Position numbers and translations under genes: made by a program. Below are positions 27,282-36,915 of a stretch of DNA of 64,000 nucleotides, piece by piece; within the stretch, counting starts at the first letter, position 1, and each line of letters opens with the position of its first letter. The notes under the pieces are model-generated. The model had not been told where the DNA came from, ran no database searches, and saw only the letters and a list, made by a program, of their open reading frames with translations. Where the stretch lies: NCBI RefSeq assembly GCF_011299555.1, contig NZ_CP049857.1:62001-126000 (forward strand), read 5' to 3'. Source of the DNA: Dysgonomonas sp. HDW5A (GTDB lineage: Bacteria > Bacteroidota > Bacteroidia > Bacteroidales > Dysgonomonadaceae).

Positions 27282-30200
27282 TTAGTCTCCTTTAGTTTTG
27301 GTATAATCTTTAGGTAAAATTTCAAATTGCTTATAAAAACATTTTGTGAAATAGGAGGGTGAATTAAATCCAACCATATAGCAGACTTCATTTACATGTG
27401 CAACGTCTTCTTTGAGTAAACGGGCTGCTTTTTTCAAGCGTTCGAGACGCAAAAATTCATTCGGACTAACACCCACAATTCCTTTGATTTTCCGATAGAA
27501 ACTTGATCGGCTCATAAAAAAAGTATCAGCCATGTCGTCTATACTAAAATTAGGACTACTCAGGTTCGATTGAATTATTTCGTTTAATTTGGCTAGAAAT
27601 TCTTCGTCAGGTTTTGTTATCGCCATTGTATCTGCTGCAACAAATGGCGATTTAGTAAAGGCTTCTCTTACTTTTTCTCTGTTCTGCAATAAATTTGCAA
27701 CACTAGCCAAAAGATATTCATTCGAAAATGGCTTTTCGATATAAGCATCTGCACCTGTGTCCATTGCCTCGATCTTCGATTGCAAATTGGTTTTAGCTGT
27801 AAGCAATATAATAGGGACATGACTATAATTCAAGTCCGATTTTATAGCTCTACATAATTCGAAACCATCCATTTGCGGCATCATTATATCACTAATAATA
27901 AGGTTAACCGAGACATTGTCAAGAATCTCTAATGCTTTGACTCCATTCTCGGCAGTAATAACCTCATAATCATTAGACAATACTCTGCTTACAAACAAAA
28001 GCATTTCGTGATTGTCTTCAACAAGCAATATGGATGGCAAATCACTCTTTACTCTATCGACCTTAGGATGAGCATGAACCGAAGAATTACCTGTAACTGT
28101 TGATCCTCCTGATATTTGAATCGTATTTTCTTGATGAACAGGAAGCGTCAGGTAAAAACTATTTATATTTAATTGTTCATCCATATATAACCGCCCTTTA
28201 TGCAATTCGGCTAAAGATCTTGATAATGCTAAACCAATACCTGTTCCGACAGTGGTTTTCTGTGATTCGTTCTTGTTATATCTGACAAAAGGTTTAAAAA
28301 TTTCTTCTCGCATCTCTTTAGGAACAACAGGCCCGTCATTCATAATATTAATATGAAAAACATCATCTTCGTCTTTATCAATTACAAGTGAGATATGTAC
28401 ATAAGTTTCCGAATATTTAAGTGCATTATTAAACAGATTACTTAATATCTTGGTAAATGCTTCTTTATCTACATGTGCAAAAAAATCATCCTGAGGAATA
28501 TTTAGTTTAAAATCAAGCTCTTTCTGCTTTTCCAAAGGAATAAACCGTATAGATGTTTCTCTTAATATCTCCGAAATATTACATTCCACGAAATTCATAT
28601 TAAGCCCTTGTATTTCTGTCTTTCTAAAATCAAGGAGCTGATTGGTAAGATTAAGCAAACGTGAAGTATTTTTACTCATGATATCGAGGTCCAGACTTGT
28701 TTCCTCATCCATATTTCCTTTCTTTATGATATTATCAAGAGGACCTTTTATCAGGGTCAAGGGTGTACGTATTTCGTGTGCTACATTGGTAAAGAATTCA
28801 ATTTTTGTATTATATAACTCTCTCTCTTTTTTCTGGTTAAACAAATTAAGTAAACGGCGTTGTTTTTCATTATTACGTCTTTTTATATATCTTATAAATA
28901 AGAAAACAGATACAATAATAATGAGCAGATAAAGAATATATGCCCAAATAGATAAATAAAACGGAGGGAGTATTTTTATATACAGCTGAGTTTCTTTATT
29001 ATTCCATATACCATCGCTATTCGATCCACGTACTTTAAAGATGTAGTCTCCATGCCCGATATTTGAATAGGTAATCAACGAACTTTCTGTAACAGGAAGC
29101 CACTCTTTGTCAAATCCTTCCAATTTATACATCAGCTTATTCATTTCGGGTGCTTGGTAACTCATGGCTGCAATACGCAGCGAGAAAGAATTTTGCTTGG
29201 AGGTCAGTTCTATAGAATCTGAAAATGTGATACTCTTTTTGAGAGGAGAATCGGGTTTTCCTACCTCCACTTTTTTATTGAATAATAAAAAATCGGTTAT
29301 TACAACAGGCGGAATATATTTGTTTTCGGAAAAAGAATTCGGGTTAAATGATATAAGCCCATCCGTACTGCCAAATAGCATAGTGCCATCATCTGTTTTA
29401 AAGCCCGACTTATAATTAAACTGATTGCTTAACAACCCATTGGCTACTGTAAAAACACGTATTGATTTATCTTCGGGATTGAATTTTACAAGCCCGTTAT
29501 TGGTCGTTATCCAGAATAGCCCGTTATCATCTTCCAATATTTGAAAAACAACATCATTGGGCATTCCATTATGCGAATTGTATTGTATAAATGTTTCTTT
29601 TTCAGGATCAAATTGACAAAATCCACGCCCTTGAGTTGTTAGCCAGATTCGTTTTTTACTATCTTCAAAAATACTCAGTACTTTATTATAGGGAAGACTA
29701 CTTTCATCTTTCTCATTATGCGTATAATGCGTCCATTTATTTCTGTTTATATCGTACCTGAAAGCTCCATTAACATAAGTGGCTAACCATAGATTACCTT
29801 TTGAATCTTCTTTTATGTCATAAACAAATATATCTTTTAGTTCGGGAATCTCGGTAAACTCATTGGTGCTCTTGTTATAACGTAACAGTCCGAATAATGT
29901 ACCTAAATATATGTCGCCCGTACGTGTCTTGCAGATGGTAAATACACTGTTATCATTCAGTGAGTTTTTATTATCTCCCTTGAAATAAGATCTTACTATC
30001 TGACTTTGTGAATTAATAACCCTTACTCCTTTCGAAAAGGTTCCTACCCACAAGTTATCGCCGTCCATACATAAGCCATGTACATTGGTGAAGTCTTTAC
30101 TCGGAGCAAAAAACTCGAAAACATTTGTCTTTGTATTGAAATTATATAAACCGTTGTCTTCCGTACCTATCCACAATGTTCCATTGGTACTCTCACATAT

Positions 30201-31292
30201 TTCCCGAACACGGCGTCCCTGCAAATCAGTATTTCTACCCGTGGGATAATACTTTTTGAAATAGGTGTACTGCTTAGGTAAATAATTAATACCGTCAAAA
30301 TAAGTACCTATCCACAGTCCTTCTTCCCTATCAACAAACAAACTATACACAGCGTTATCCGATAAAGAGTAAGTGTCATAAGCCGAGCTACGAAGATGTG
30401 TGCTTTTGTCCGTTTTAAAATTATAGATATAGATTCCTGATTCTGTTCCGATCCACAATTCATTATCCAGATAAGGAACAAAATCCCTCACAAATACAAG
30501 TTCTTCTGACTTATCGGATAAAGATAAATTCCGAATTTTGTGAGTTGATAGGTCTACCTCTTTCATCCCGCTTTTTTCGGAACCAACATATAAACAATTA
30601 TAAGGTCCGAGATAAGTCTTCGAGATAACCTCATCCATGAAAAGATCTTTCCCGTTTTCACCTTTTAAAGAGTGTAAAGTCTTTAGATTATCCTTAGAGA
30701 AAAATAAACCTCCTTCATAAAAGGAAACCCATATTGTTCCTGTTTTATCGATATTAAAGCTTCTGATATTGCTTTTTTTCAATTGATAATTGGTAAAACT
30801 TTGTGTCTGTGAATTGTAACAATACAGCCCTTGCATTTCGGCTACAATCCAGATATTACCTTCTTTATCTCCCGATATTATTGTCACCGTTTTCTCTACG
30901 ACACTTCCATCGGTAGCTTTTAATGTAAAGGGTTTGAAAATTTCTTCTTTCGGATAATAAATATAAATTCCGGCATCTGTACCTACCCATATATTGTCTT
31001 CACTATCTTCAAATAAGGTTGTGACAAAACTATTTCCTAAACTATTTTCCTTTTTGGGAGTATACTTAAATATCTGGAAAGACTGACCATCGAACCGATT
31101 GAGTCCATCCTTGGTCCCAAACCACATAAAACCTTTACGATCTTGTATAATGGCATTGACTGTATTTTGAGATAAGCCATGTGTGATATTTAGTCTTTTA
31201 AAATAGTAGTTATCCTTGTTTTGAAAAGAGTAGCTTTTATTATAAAAACCACTTAACAAAATAAGTATAAGAAGCACAGCTGTTTTTTTCAT
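27282..31292 (-). CDS. Hybrid two-component system sensor/regulator (HTCS) of PUL A
   Basis: 1336 aa from ATG 31292 (signal peptide MKKTAVLLILILLSGF); an upstream start would add 20 unlikely residues. Domains in order: two periplasmic seven-bladed propellers of Reg_prop repeats (about 30-690, IIQDRKGFMWFGTKDGLNRF type), Y_Y_Y domain (about 700-770), transmembrane helix (about 775-797), HisKA with His839 (NVAHEIRTPL), HATPase (about 940-1052, GTGIGLALS), receiver with Asp1135 (SDIMMPQMDG) and an AraC-type HTH (about 1237-1332). It senses an oligosaccharide in the periplasm and activates PUL transcription. Placed at the downstream end of PUL A, it most likely recognises arabino-oligosaccharides. 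Confidence 0.93.
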   Translation of the reverse strand: MKKTAVLLILILLSGFYNKSYSFQNKDNYYFKRLNITHGLSQNTVNAIIQDRKGFMWFGTKDGLNRFDGQSFQIFKYTPKKENSLGNSFVTTLFEDSEDNIWVGTDAGIYIYYPKEEIFKPFTLKATDGSVVEKTVTIISGDKEGNIWIVAEMQGLYCYNSQTQSFTNYQLKKSNIRSFNIDKTGTIWVSFYEGGLFFSKDNLKTLHSLKGENGKDLFMDEVISKTYLGPYNCLYVGSEKSGMKEVDLSTHKIRNLSLSDKSEELVFVRDFVPYLDNELWIGTESGIYIYNFKTDKSTHLRSSAYDTYSLSDNAVYSLFVDREEGLWIGTYFDGINYLPKQYTYFKKYYPTGRNTDLQGRRVREICESTNGTLWIGTEDNGLYNFNTKTNVFEFFAPSKDFTNVHGLCMDGDNLWVGTFSKGVRVINSQSQIVRSYFKGDNKNSLNDNSVFTICKTRTGDIYLGTLFGLLRYNKSTNEFTEIPELKDIFVYDIKEDSKGNLWLATYVNGAFRYDINRNKWTHYTHNEKDESSLPYNKVLSIFEDSKKRIWLTTQGRGFCQFDPEKETFIQYNSHNGMPNDVVFQILEDDNGLFWITTNNGLVKFNPEDKSIRVFTVANGLLSNQFNYKSGFKTDDGTMLFGSTDGLISFNPNSFSENKYIPPVVITDFLLFNKKVEVGKPDSPLKKSITFSDSIELTSKQNSFSLRIAAMSYQAPEMNKLMYKLEGFDKEWLPVTESSLITYSNIGHGDYIFKVRGSNSDGIWNNKETQLYIKILPPFYLSIWAYILYLLIIIVSVFLFIRYIKRRNNEKQRRLLNLFNQKKERELYNTKIEFFTNVAHEIRTPLTLIKGPLDNIIKKGNMDEETSLDLDIMSKNTSRLLNLTNQLLDFRKTEIQGLNMNFVECNISEILRETSIRFIPLEKQKELDFKLNIPQDDFFAHVDKEAFTKILSNLFNNALKYSETYVHISLVIDKDEDDVFHINIMNDGPVVPKEMREEIFKPFVRYNKNESQKTTVGTGIGLALSRSLAELHKGRLYMDEQLNINSFYLTLPVHQENTIQISGGSTVTGNSSVHAHPKVDRVKSDLPSILLVEDNHEMLLFVSRVLSNDYEVITAENGVKALEILDNVSVNLIISDIMMPQMDGFELCRAIKSDLNYSHVPIILLTAKTNLQSKIEAMDTGADAYIEKPFSNEYLLASVANLLQNREKVREAFTKSPFVAADTMAITKPDEEFLAKLNEIIQSNLSSPNFSIDDMADTFFMSRSSFYRKIKGIVGVSPNEFLRLERLKKAARLLKEDVAHVNEVCYMVGFNSPSYFTKCFYKQFEILPKDYTKTKGD

Positions 31293-31318
31293 ATCGGTTA
31301 TTCGAAAGATTCTGATAT

Positions 31319-31342
31319 AGGGCAGATCTGCGTATCTGCCCT
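31319..31342 (-). terminator. Hairpin between GH43 gene and HTCS gene
   Basis: AGGGCAGAT (31319-31327) and ATCTGCCCT (31334-31342) form a 9-bp stem with a 6-base loop in the 83 bp between the GH43 stop and the HTCS start. It may terminate the upstream PUL transcript or fold in the HTCS leader; no strong T run follows on the minus strand. Confidence 0.5.
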
Positions 31343-31375
31343 TACAAATCACAATATAGTAATAAATGTTCTACG

Positions 31376-32332
31376 TCACTTGTTTAGTGTGGGTATACTA
31401 TATTCAGGGTTGATTTTCATTTTATCAATACCATTTTCATTCTGAAAATATACATCACTTATATACATCGCTCTGGGATGAATATTGTTTTTATTGCGAT
31501 GTGCATGAAATACAATACGTAAATTACCCTCTTTATCTTTAAATGTAGCACTATGCCCTACCCCAACTAAGTCGCCCGGCTTTTGAAGCAATGGATTCTC
31601 GTCATATTTTGTCCACTCCCCCATAATATTATCGGTGGTAGCACAACCAACTCCATAGAAAGGGCTTTCGTAGCTATTTGCAGAATAAGTCATATAATAC
31701 AAACCGTTTCTTTTGATTACAAACGGACCTTCGTTTACCCTGGGCCATACTTCTTCCCACGATTGTGAAACATGTATACAAGGATGCATGGTTTCTTCTT
31801 TTATAGATAACAAATCATCTGTCAGTTCAGCCACCCAGATATTTAGTCCGTCATTAAACCGGTCGAAAAACAGGTAAGCCTTGCCATCATCATCTATAAA
31901 TAATGAGTTATCTATTGCTTTTTCACCCAGTAACATAGGTTTCTTATTCTCTTGTTTAAAAGGTCCTAAAGGATAATCGGACACTGCTACAGCAATATGT
32001 TCATCTGCCGAAAAATACATATAGAACTTACCGTTTACATAGTATACTTCGGGTGCCCAGAACCAGCGGTTTGCCCAAGTATCGTTTTTGTGCAAAGCTA
32101 ACTTGTTTTCTTTCTTCCATTTATTCAGGTCGTCTGAAGTATAAACTTCGATACCATTCTCCGCATTGGTTCCGTATGCATAATAAGTATTGTTATACAA
32201 CAATATAAATGGATCACCCAGAGGAACTAAAGTTGTTTTAGGTTCTTCTATTGGCACATCTGCTTGAGTAGTCTGACATCCGGTGATAAACAGAGCAATA
32301 ATGCAAAATAATAAAAAATTATATCTATTCAT
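31376..32332 (-). CDS. GH43 family lipoprotein glycosidase (arabinan-related)
   Basis: 318 aa. Lipobox IALFITGC (Cys19). Five-bladed propeller with the GH43 catalytic set: base Asp40 (PLGDPFIL), pKa modulator Asp141 (KAIDNSLFID), acid Glu201 (RVNEGPFVIK). WAPEVYYVNGKFYMYFSADE and GHSATFKD are also typical. It removes or cuts alpha-L-arabinofuranosyl or xylosyl units; arabinan is the likely target from context. It is about 55% alike by eye to the GH43 gene at 46129-47094, so the pair probably arose by duplication within this locus. No accessory domain. Confidence 0.85.
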   Translation of the reverse strand: MNRYNFLLFCIIALFITGCQTTQADVPIEEPKTTLVPLGDPFILLYNNTYYAYGTNAENGIEVYTSDDLNKWKKENKLALHKNDTWANRWFWAPEVYYVNGKFYMYFSADEHIAVAVSDYPLGPFKQENKKPMLLGEKAIDNSLFIDDDGKAYLFFDRFNDGLNIWVAELTDDLLSIKEETMHPCIHVSQSWEEVWPRVNEGPFVIKRNGLYYMTYSANSYESPFYGVGCATTDNIMGEWTKYDENPLLQKPGDLVGVGHSATFKDKEGNLRIVFHAHRNKNNIHPRAMYISDVYFQNENGIDKMKINPEYSIPTLNK

Positions 32333-32406
32333 TTGATTCTATTTTTTTATCTTAAGATATAAGAGAGTCTGGTATTTATATTTAGCCTCTCATATATGTA
32401 ACTTTG

Positions 32407-35217
32407 TTATTCGGGAATATGATATCTCATTATTCCATTGTAGATTGGTAACCAATTTTCTGAAAACAAACCTACCTGAGCAGGTGTTGCTGAAGTTTTT
32501 ACACGACAGACCTCTTTTCCATCTACAAAAATGAGTAAGGTATCTTTCAGCTTCACACATCTTAGGTTGTATGAATCTTTGAACTGCTCTTTTACGCGTA
32601 TTTTGTACAGATAAGAGTTCAGATCGGTAGCATCCTTATTAATAAAGCGTAAACCCTCAGTTTTTACTTTGTCGAAAGACATTTCATTATATGCAGGATG
32701 TTCAGCTATTCCAATTTTTGTATTTGTAAAAGGATACCACTCTCCATCTTTAAGGTATTCGGCAGATACTTTATCAAACATATTATCTAAAAAACTATTT
32801 TCATCATAAAAAGCCTTTCTGTTTAATCGAATTGCCTCTATCCATGTAGGGGTTGCAAATGAATATCCTTTTTCAATGAAGTCGGAGTATTTAATATCTG
32901 CATAATGAGTTTGCCATTTATCAAGAGCATAGTCGTTTTGTAGTACGATTTTACCCTTAACAACTCTTGTTACAATGAGCTTTTGCCGATTGTAATCAAA
33001 TACAGCTTTTACATAATTATCCTTATCAATAAAGACGGGATATATACCTGCCGTTCCCTTATCCGAAGAATTGGTTATTTGTGTCGAAAATTCATATTGA
33101 GAAAGAAAATCTCCTTTAAAAACCTGAAATCTATTATCTAAAACTTCCAGTCCTTTTTCTGAAACAGTATATTTACCCAAAGCCTTTTCTCCTGATTGTG
33201 AATCTTTCCATGAACCGATATTACTATCAAATTCATCCCATCCGATTGTATATATTAATCCATCGAAAGATGATTTACCATTGGCCGAAAACAAACCGGG
33301 AACTCCTCTATCCGATATATTTGTTTTAATAATCGATAATTGTGGTGCAGGAATTTCATCTATATTTATCGAGAAGATTTGGCTATTTCGTTGTACTATA
33401 ATAGTATGATATACACCAAACTTAAAATCAGCCGGTAGCAAATACGATTTTGTATCTATTGCTCCATTTGTATTTATTTGATAATACCAGCTCTTAGTCG
33501 AAGAATCGAGTCCTACTTTCAGCCAGTTGTCTTTATCTTTCCACCATGCAATTACTCCTGCTTTATCTGTTATATTTATGCCTGCTTCGAAATAATAATC
33601 AGTTGCTTCAAAATTCTTCTCTAATACAGCAGTTTGTGGTATTTGTTCATTAGAAATGAATTCTCCATTCGTAACAATCCATTCTTTATCAGAAAATAGC
33701 CATTTGTTTTTTGACTGCTTATCATCATCAAATGTATCACCATAGGTAGGTTTTGTCGGTTCAGGAAAATAACCTTCGGTATTTGAACTTGTTATGCCAT
33801 CGGAGTGCATTGTTTTATCAAAAAAATGTATTCGATTGACATATTGGCTACGGATTTCTTTATTCTTATTCGCCATATAAATCAGCCACCATTCGAAGCC
33901 ATTCAACCCTCGCAGAATATTAGGTTGTCCGGGTGAAAAAAGAATGTCATCTGCTTTATCTCTTTTCATATCAAAGAGTGAAACATTTACATAGTTCTCT
34001 TTGCCTGATTTGCTTTCAATAGCCAGACAATTATCTCCGTCTTTTAAGGCAGACTTTTCTTTTTCTGATAAATTTATCATCTTATAATCAACTTCCGACT
34101 TATCATATATAAGATGACCATTCAAGTATATTTTTGTATCACCATCGTGAGTTACACGCAATGCCAGATTACCTATATCAGATTTGTTTGCTGTAAATGA
34201 TTTTCTTAAATAAATCGTTTCAGTATTCCATTCTGTGCCTTGTTTACGGACAGTAGAACCTTCTATTTTCTCAGAAGCAAAACCGCCTATTCCCTTTTGC
34301 CATGCAGAATCGTTGAACGAAGGAGATTTCCAATCACCTTGAGGAAGCGTAGTTGTGTAAGAAAAAAGAGGATTATATGTTTTGTTGAATTGAAGCAAAT
34401 CGACATACTCCTCATCTACTTTAGTTTGATTAGACAACAATAATGGATACGGGTACTTTGTTCCGTGATTAAACGAAGTGGGCGAATCGGCTTCGGCTAC
34501 TCCCAATTGGTAATTACCCCATTCGGTAGCCGTATGATTGGCATTATACATCATATAATAGCGGTTGCGGTATTTCATTACCCAAGGTCCTTCGGCGACA
34601 CGATTGTCCATTGTTTCCCATGTTTGGGGTAAGGACGCAAACTGATAAACAGGAGCTCCGCTAAATGTAGACGGGTCTTTCATCGGGCGAACCCAAATTG
34701 TATTGCCATCCGTAAAGCGAACCATATACATATATAGTTTTCCATCATCGTCTTTGAATACTTTCGGATCAATCCGGTTATCCATCCAAGTACTTTTTAC
34801 AGGCTCTATATATGGACCCAAAATATCATTAGCTTCGGCATGTGCAATGTGTACGATGTGTTTATCTTTTCCCCAATAATTGACTGACCAATACAAATGG
34901 AATTTACCATTCAGATAGAGCATATCGTTTGCATGAATCTGATCGTTTCCTGCTCCTGTTCCCGTTGTCCAATCATTATTCATATCCAATACATGAACAG
35001 GACCAGTCCACTTCACCAAATCATCGGATATGTAATAGCTTCCATCAGTGAAAACTCCACCGATATAATATTTTCCATTGTATTTTATAACACCTGCATC
35101 GGCAACATGTGGTAAAACCGGATTTTGAATGTTTTGTGAAAAAAGCGAACTGATTTCGACAAAAGATAAGAGAGTAATTAATAGTATGCGTTGTTTAATT
35201 AGTTCATATTTCTTCAT
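32407..35217 (-). CDS. Multidomain GH43 enzyme with domain inserted in the propeller
   Basis: 936 aa with signal peptide (ILLITLLSFVEISSLFS). The GH43 core begins at residue 30: base Asp40 (HVADAGVIKYN), modulator Asp149 (NRIDPKVFKD), acid Glu208 (RVAEGPWVMKY). At about residues 280-425 a galactose-binding-like (GH2 sugar-binding-type) domain interrupts the core (GDWKSPSFNDSAWQKG, LRVTHDGDTKIYLNGHL). The propeller resumes with its last blade (QPNILRGLNGFEWWLIYM, about 429-446). Two LamG-like beta-sandwich domains follow (about 490-680 and 690-935). It is likely an outer-surface or periplasmic arabinan/arabinoxylan-active enzyme. It lies just downstream of SusD, 105 bp away, after a hairpin. 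Confidence 0.8.
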   Translation of the reverse strand: MKKYELIKQRILLITLLSFVEISSLFSQNIQNPVLPHVADAGVIKYNGKYYIGGVFTDGSYYISDDLVKWTGPVHVLDMNNDWTTGTGAGNDQIHANDMLYLNGKFHLYWSVNYWGKDKHIVHIAHAEANDILGPYIEPVKSTWMDNRIDPKVFKDDDGKLYMYMVRFTDGNTIWVRPMKDPSTFSGAPVYQFASLPQTWETMDNRVAEGPWVMKYRNRYYMMYNANHTATEWGNYQLGVAEADSPTSFNHGTKYPYPLLLSNQTKVDEEYVDLLQFNKTYNPLFSYTTTLPQGDWKSPSFNDSAWQKGIGGFASEKIEGSTVRKQGTEWNTETIYLRKSFTANKSDIGNLALRVTHDGDTKIYLNGHLIYDKSEVDYKMINLSEKEKSALKDGDNCLAIESKSGKENYVNVSLFDMKRDKADDILFSPGQPNILRGLNGFEWWLIYMANKNKEIRSQYVNRIHFFDKTMHSDGITSSNTEGYFPEPTKPTYGDTFDDDKQSKNKWLFSDKEWIVTNGEFISNEQIPQTAVLEKNFEATDYYFEAGINITDKAGVIAWWKDKDNWLKVGLDSSTKSWYYQINTNGAIDTKSYLLPADFKFGVYHTIIVQRNSQIFSINIDEIPAPQLSIIKTNISDRGVPGLFSANGKSSFDGLIYTIGWDEFDSNIGSWKDSQSGEKALGKYTVSEKGLEVLDNRFQVFKGDFLSQYEFSTQITNSSDKGTAGIYPVFIDKDNYVKAVFDYNRQKLIVTRVVKGKIVLQNDYALDKWQTHYADIKYSDFIEKGYSFATPTWIEAIRLNRKAFYDENSFLDNMFDKVSAEYLKDGEWYPFTNTKIGIAEHPAYNEMSFDKVKTEGLRFINKDATDLNSYLYKIRVKEQFKDSYNLRCVKLKDTLLIFVDGKEVCRVKTSATPAQVGLFSENWLPIYNGIMRYHIPE

Positions 35218-35242
35218 AACTCTGCTTTTGTTTTTAAGATTA

Positions 35243-35275
35243 ATAAACCTGATAACAAACAGCTATCAGGTTTAT
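35243..35275 (-). terminator. 12-bp hairpin between SusD and GH43 genes
   Basis: ATAAACCTGATA (35243-35254) pairs perfectly with TATCAGGTTTAT (35264-35275), 9-base loop. On the minus strand it is followed by TAATCTTAAAAAC, so termination would be partial. It probably tunes SusCD expression relative to the downstream GH43. Confidence 0.5.
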
Positions 35276-35297
35276 CGAATCTATTTTGAAAAGAATT

Positions 35298-35312
35298 AAG
35301 GTCTCAGACCTT
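35298..35312. repeat. AAGGTCT-C-AGACCTT palindrome, copy 1
   Basis: A 15-bp palindrome just after the SusD stop and upstream of the GH43 gene. Related copies occur at 39993-40007 and 49978-49992, all in intergenic gaps of PUL A. Confidence 0.5.
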
Positions 35313-35322
35313 TTTATATTGC

Positions 35323-36885
35323 TTAATAATTAGCATTTTGAGTCAATTGACCTTCACTGTTATCAACCTCTATCTGAGGAATAGGTAAGCGGTTGTGTTT
35401 TCCTATCACAAAATTATTGAAGTCTTCATCACGACTCTTAAGCTCTGTCAATCCTGCCTGATTATCCAGCAATCCCCAACGTTTAAGGTCAGCCCATCTC
35501 CATCCTTCGAAGCAAAGTTCAAGTGATCTTTCCATTTGCAAACGTTTCATAAAGCTTTCTTTCGAATTAAGAGAACTTGCATATATACTGTTTACGAGTT
35601 TAGAAAGTCCTACTCTGGTTCTTACTTTGTCTACATACACTGCCGCCTGAGTTGTGCTTCCTCCTGTTTCCACAATACATTCGGCATAGTTAAGAAGAAT
35701 ATCGGCATAACGCATAAGTCTATAGTTATTCGGTGCAAAGTAATCTTCTTTGTCTCGGAAATAAGCAGTATTGTATTTACGGATATAACAAGAGCTGCCC
35801 CACCCTTTTTCGTCCCATTGGGTAGTTGCATTTACCGAATAATACATTGGATTACCCTTTGGGAAATCTTTTATAAAATCACGATAAAGAACACTGTTAT
35901 ATAATCGAAGATCATTAGCACCATCGGTACGTTTTTCTTTCAGGAACTCGTCAACCAACCATCTTCTGGCTTTTCCATCTGCCCAACCAATACCTTCGGG
36001 TGCATAAAATTGTGTACGCTGAAATCCTGTTGCCATACTGGCATCATTTCCTGTTCCACCTTTATTAGTATCATCAAATTGAATTTCGAATATGCCTTCT
36101 TTATTATTCTCATCCAAGTGAGTAAAGTTATTTACCCAATTATCAATCAGACCATATAGAGAGCCTTCTTTATTGATAAGCCATTCGAATTCGGTCTTTG
36201 CCAAATCATATTTTTTTTGTTGTAAATAAGATTTTCCGAGTAGTGCTTTTGCTGCTCCAAATGTTGCTCTTCCGACATTAGCTTCATCCCATTTTTCAGG
36301 TAAAGCATTGTCGGTAATTGCCGATTTCAAATCGGCTTCTATCTGAGCCCATATTTGTTCTTGACTCGATTCTACAGGCACATAATTGGCATCTGTAGGT
36401 TCTAAAATAAGAGGGCCTTTTTCCCACAAAAGATTAATTTGAAAATACCACAATGCACGCAAAAAGTGAGCTTGTCCTAATATGCGGGCTTTCTTCTCGG
36501 CATCCATATCTATATTGGGTACGTATTTCAAGACTTGATTACAGCGGAAAATAGCCATATAGAAATGCTCCCAATGTACATTATTTCCTTCGTAGAAGTT
36601 ATAATCAGTATATGAGAATTTTGTCCAGTTGGCAAGGTCTACCCATGGGGAGTTACTGACTCCTTCATCCGAAGTCAAATCGTATCTAAAAGAGAGCCAA
36701 CGCATCCATGTTCCTTCTTTATAAAAAGCACTGTAGCATGCATTTATTCCTGTCTGGGCGTCATCTGCTGTTTTCCAAAAGGTAACCGTAGTACCTTGGT
36801 TTGGATTATCTATGTCTAAAAGACTTGAGTCACATGCTGTTAATCCCAGCATGGCTCCAATTAGTAATATATATAATTTTTTCAT
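35323..36885 (-). CDS. susD: SusD-family starch/glycan-binding outer membrane lipoprotein (PUL A)
   Basis: 520 aa from ATG 36885 (MKKLYILLIG); lipobox IGAMLGLTAC. Typical SusD features: N-terminal LLDIDNPNQGTTVTFWKT with early helical TPR-like repeats (GQAHFLRALWYFQI), a central binding region, and the conserved C-terminal RADLKRWG-like segment (WRWADLKRWGLLDNQ) with RLPIPQIEVD near the end. It covers the SusC barrel as a lid and binds oligosaccharides at the surface. Paired with the SusC gene 30 bp upstream. Arabinan oligosaccharides are the expected ligand from context. Confidence 0.93.
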   Translation of the reverse strand: MKKLYILLIGAMLGLTACDSSLLDIDNPNQGTTVTFWKTADDAQTGINACYSAFYKEGTWMRWLSFRYDLTSDEGVSNSPWVDLANWTKFSYTDYNFYEGNNVHWEHFYMAIFRCNQVLKYVPNIDMDAEKKARILGQAHFLRALWYFQINLLWEKGPLILEPTDANYVPVESSQEQIWAQIEADLKSAITDNALPEKWDEANVGRATFGAAKALLGKSYLQQKKYDLAKTEFEWLINKEGSLYGLIDNWVNNFTHLDENNKEGIFEIQFDDTNKGGTGNDASMATGFQRTQFYAPEGIGWADGKARRWLVDEFLKEKRTDGANDLRLYNSVLYRDFIKDFPKGNPMYYSVNATTQWDEKGWGSSCYIRKYNTAYFRDKEDYFAPNNYRLMRYADILLNYAECIVETGGSTTQAAVYVDKVRTRVGLSKLVNSIYASSLNSKESFMKRLQMERSLELCFEGWRWADLKRWGLLDNQAGLTELKSRDEDFNNFVIGKHNRLPIPQIEVDNSEGQLTQNANY

Positions 36886-36915
36886 CTTGGTATTATTTAT
36901 AAAATGACACAATAT

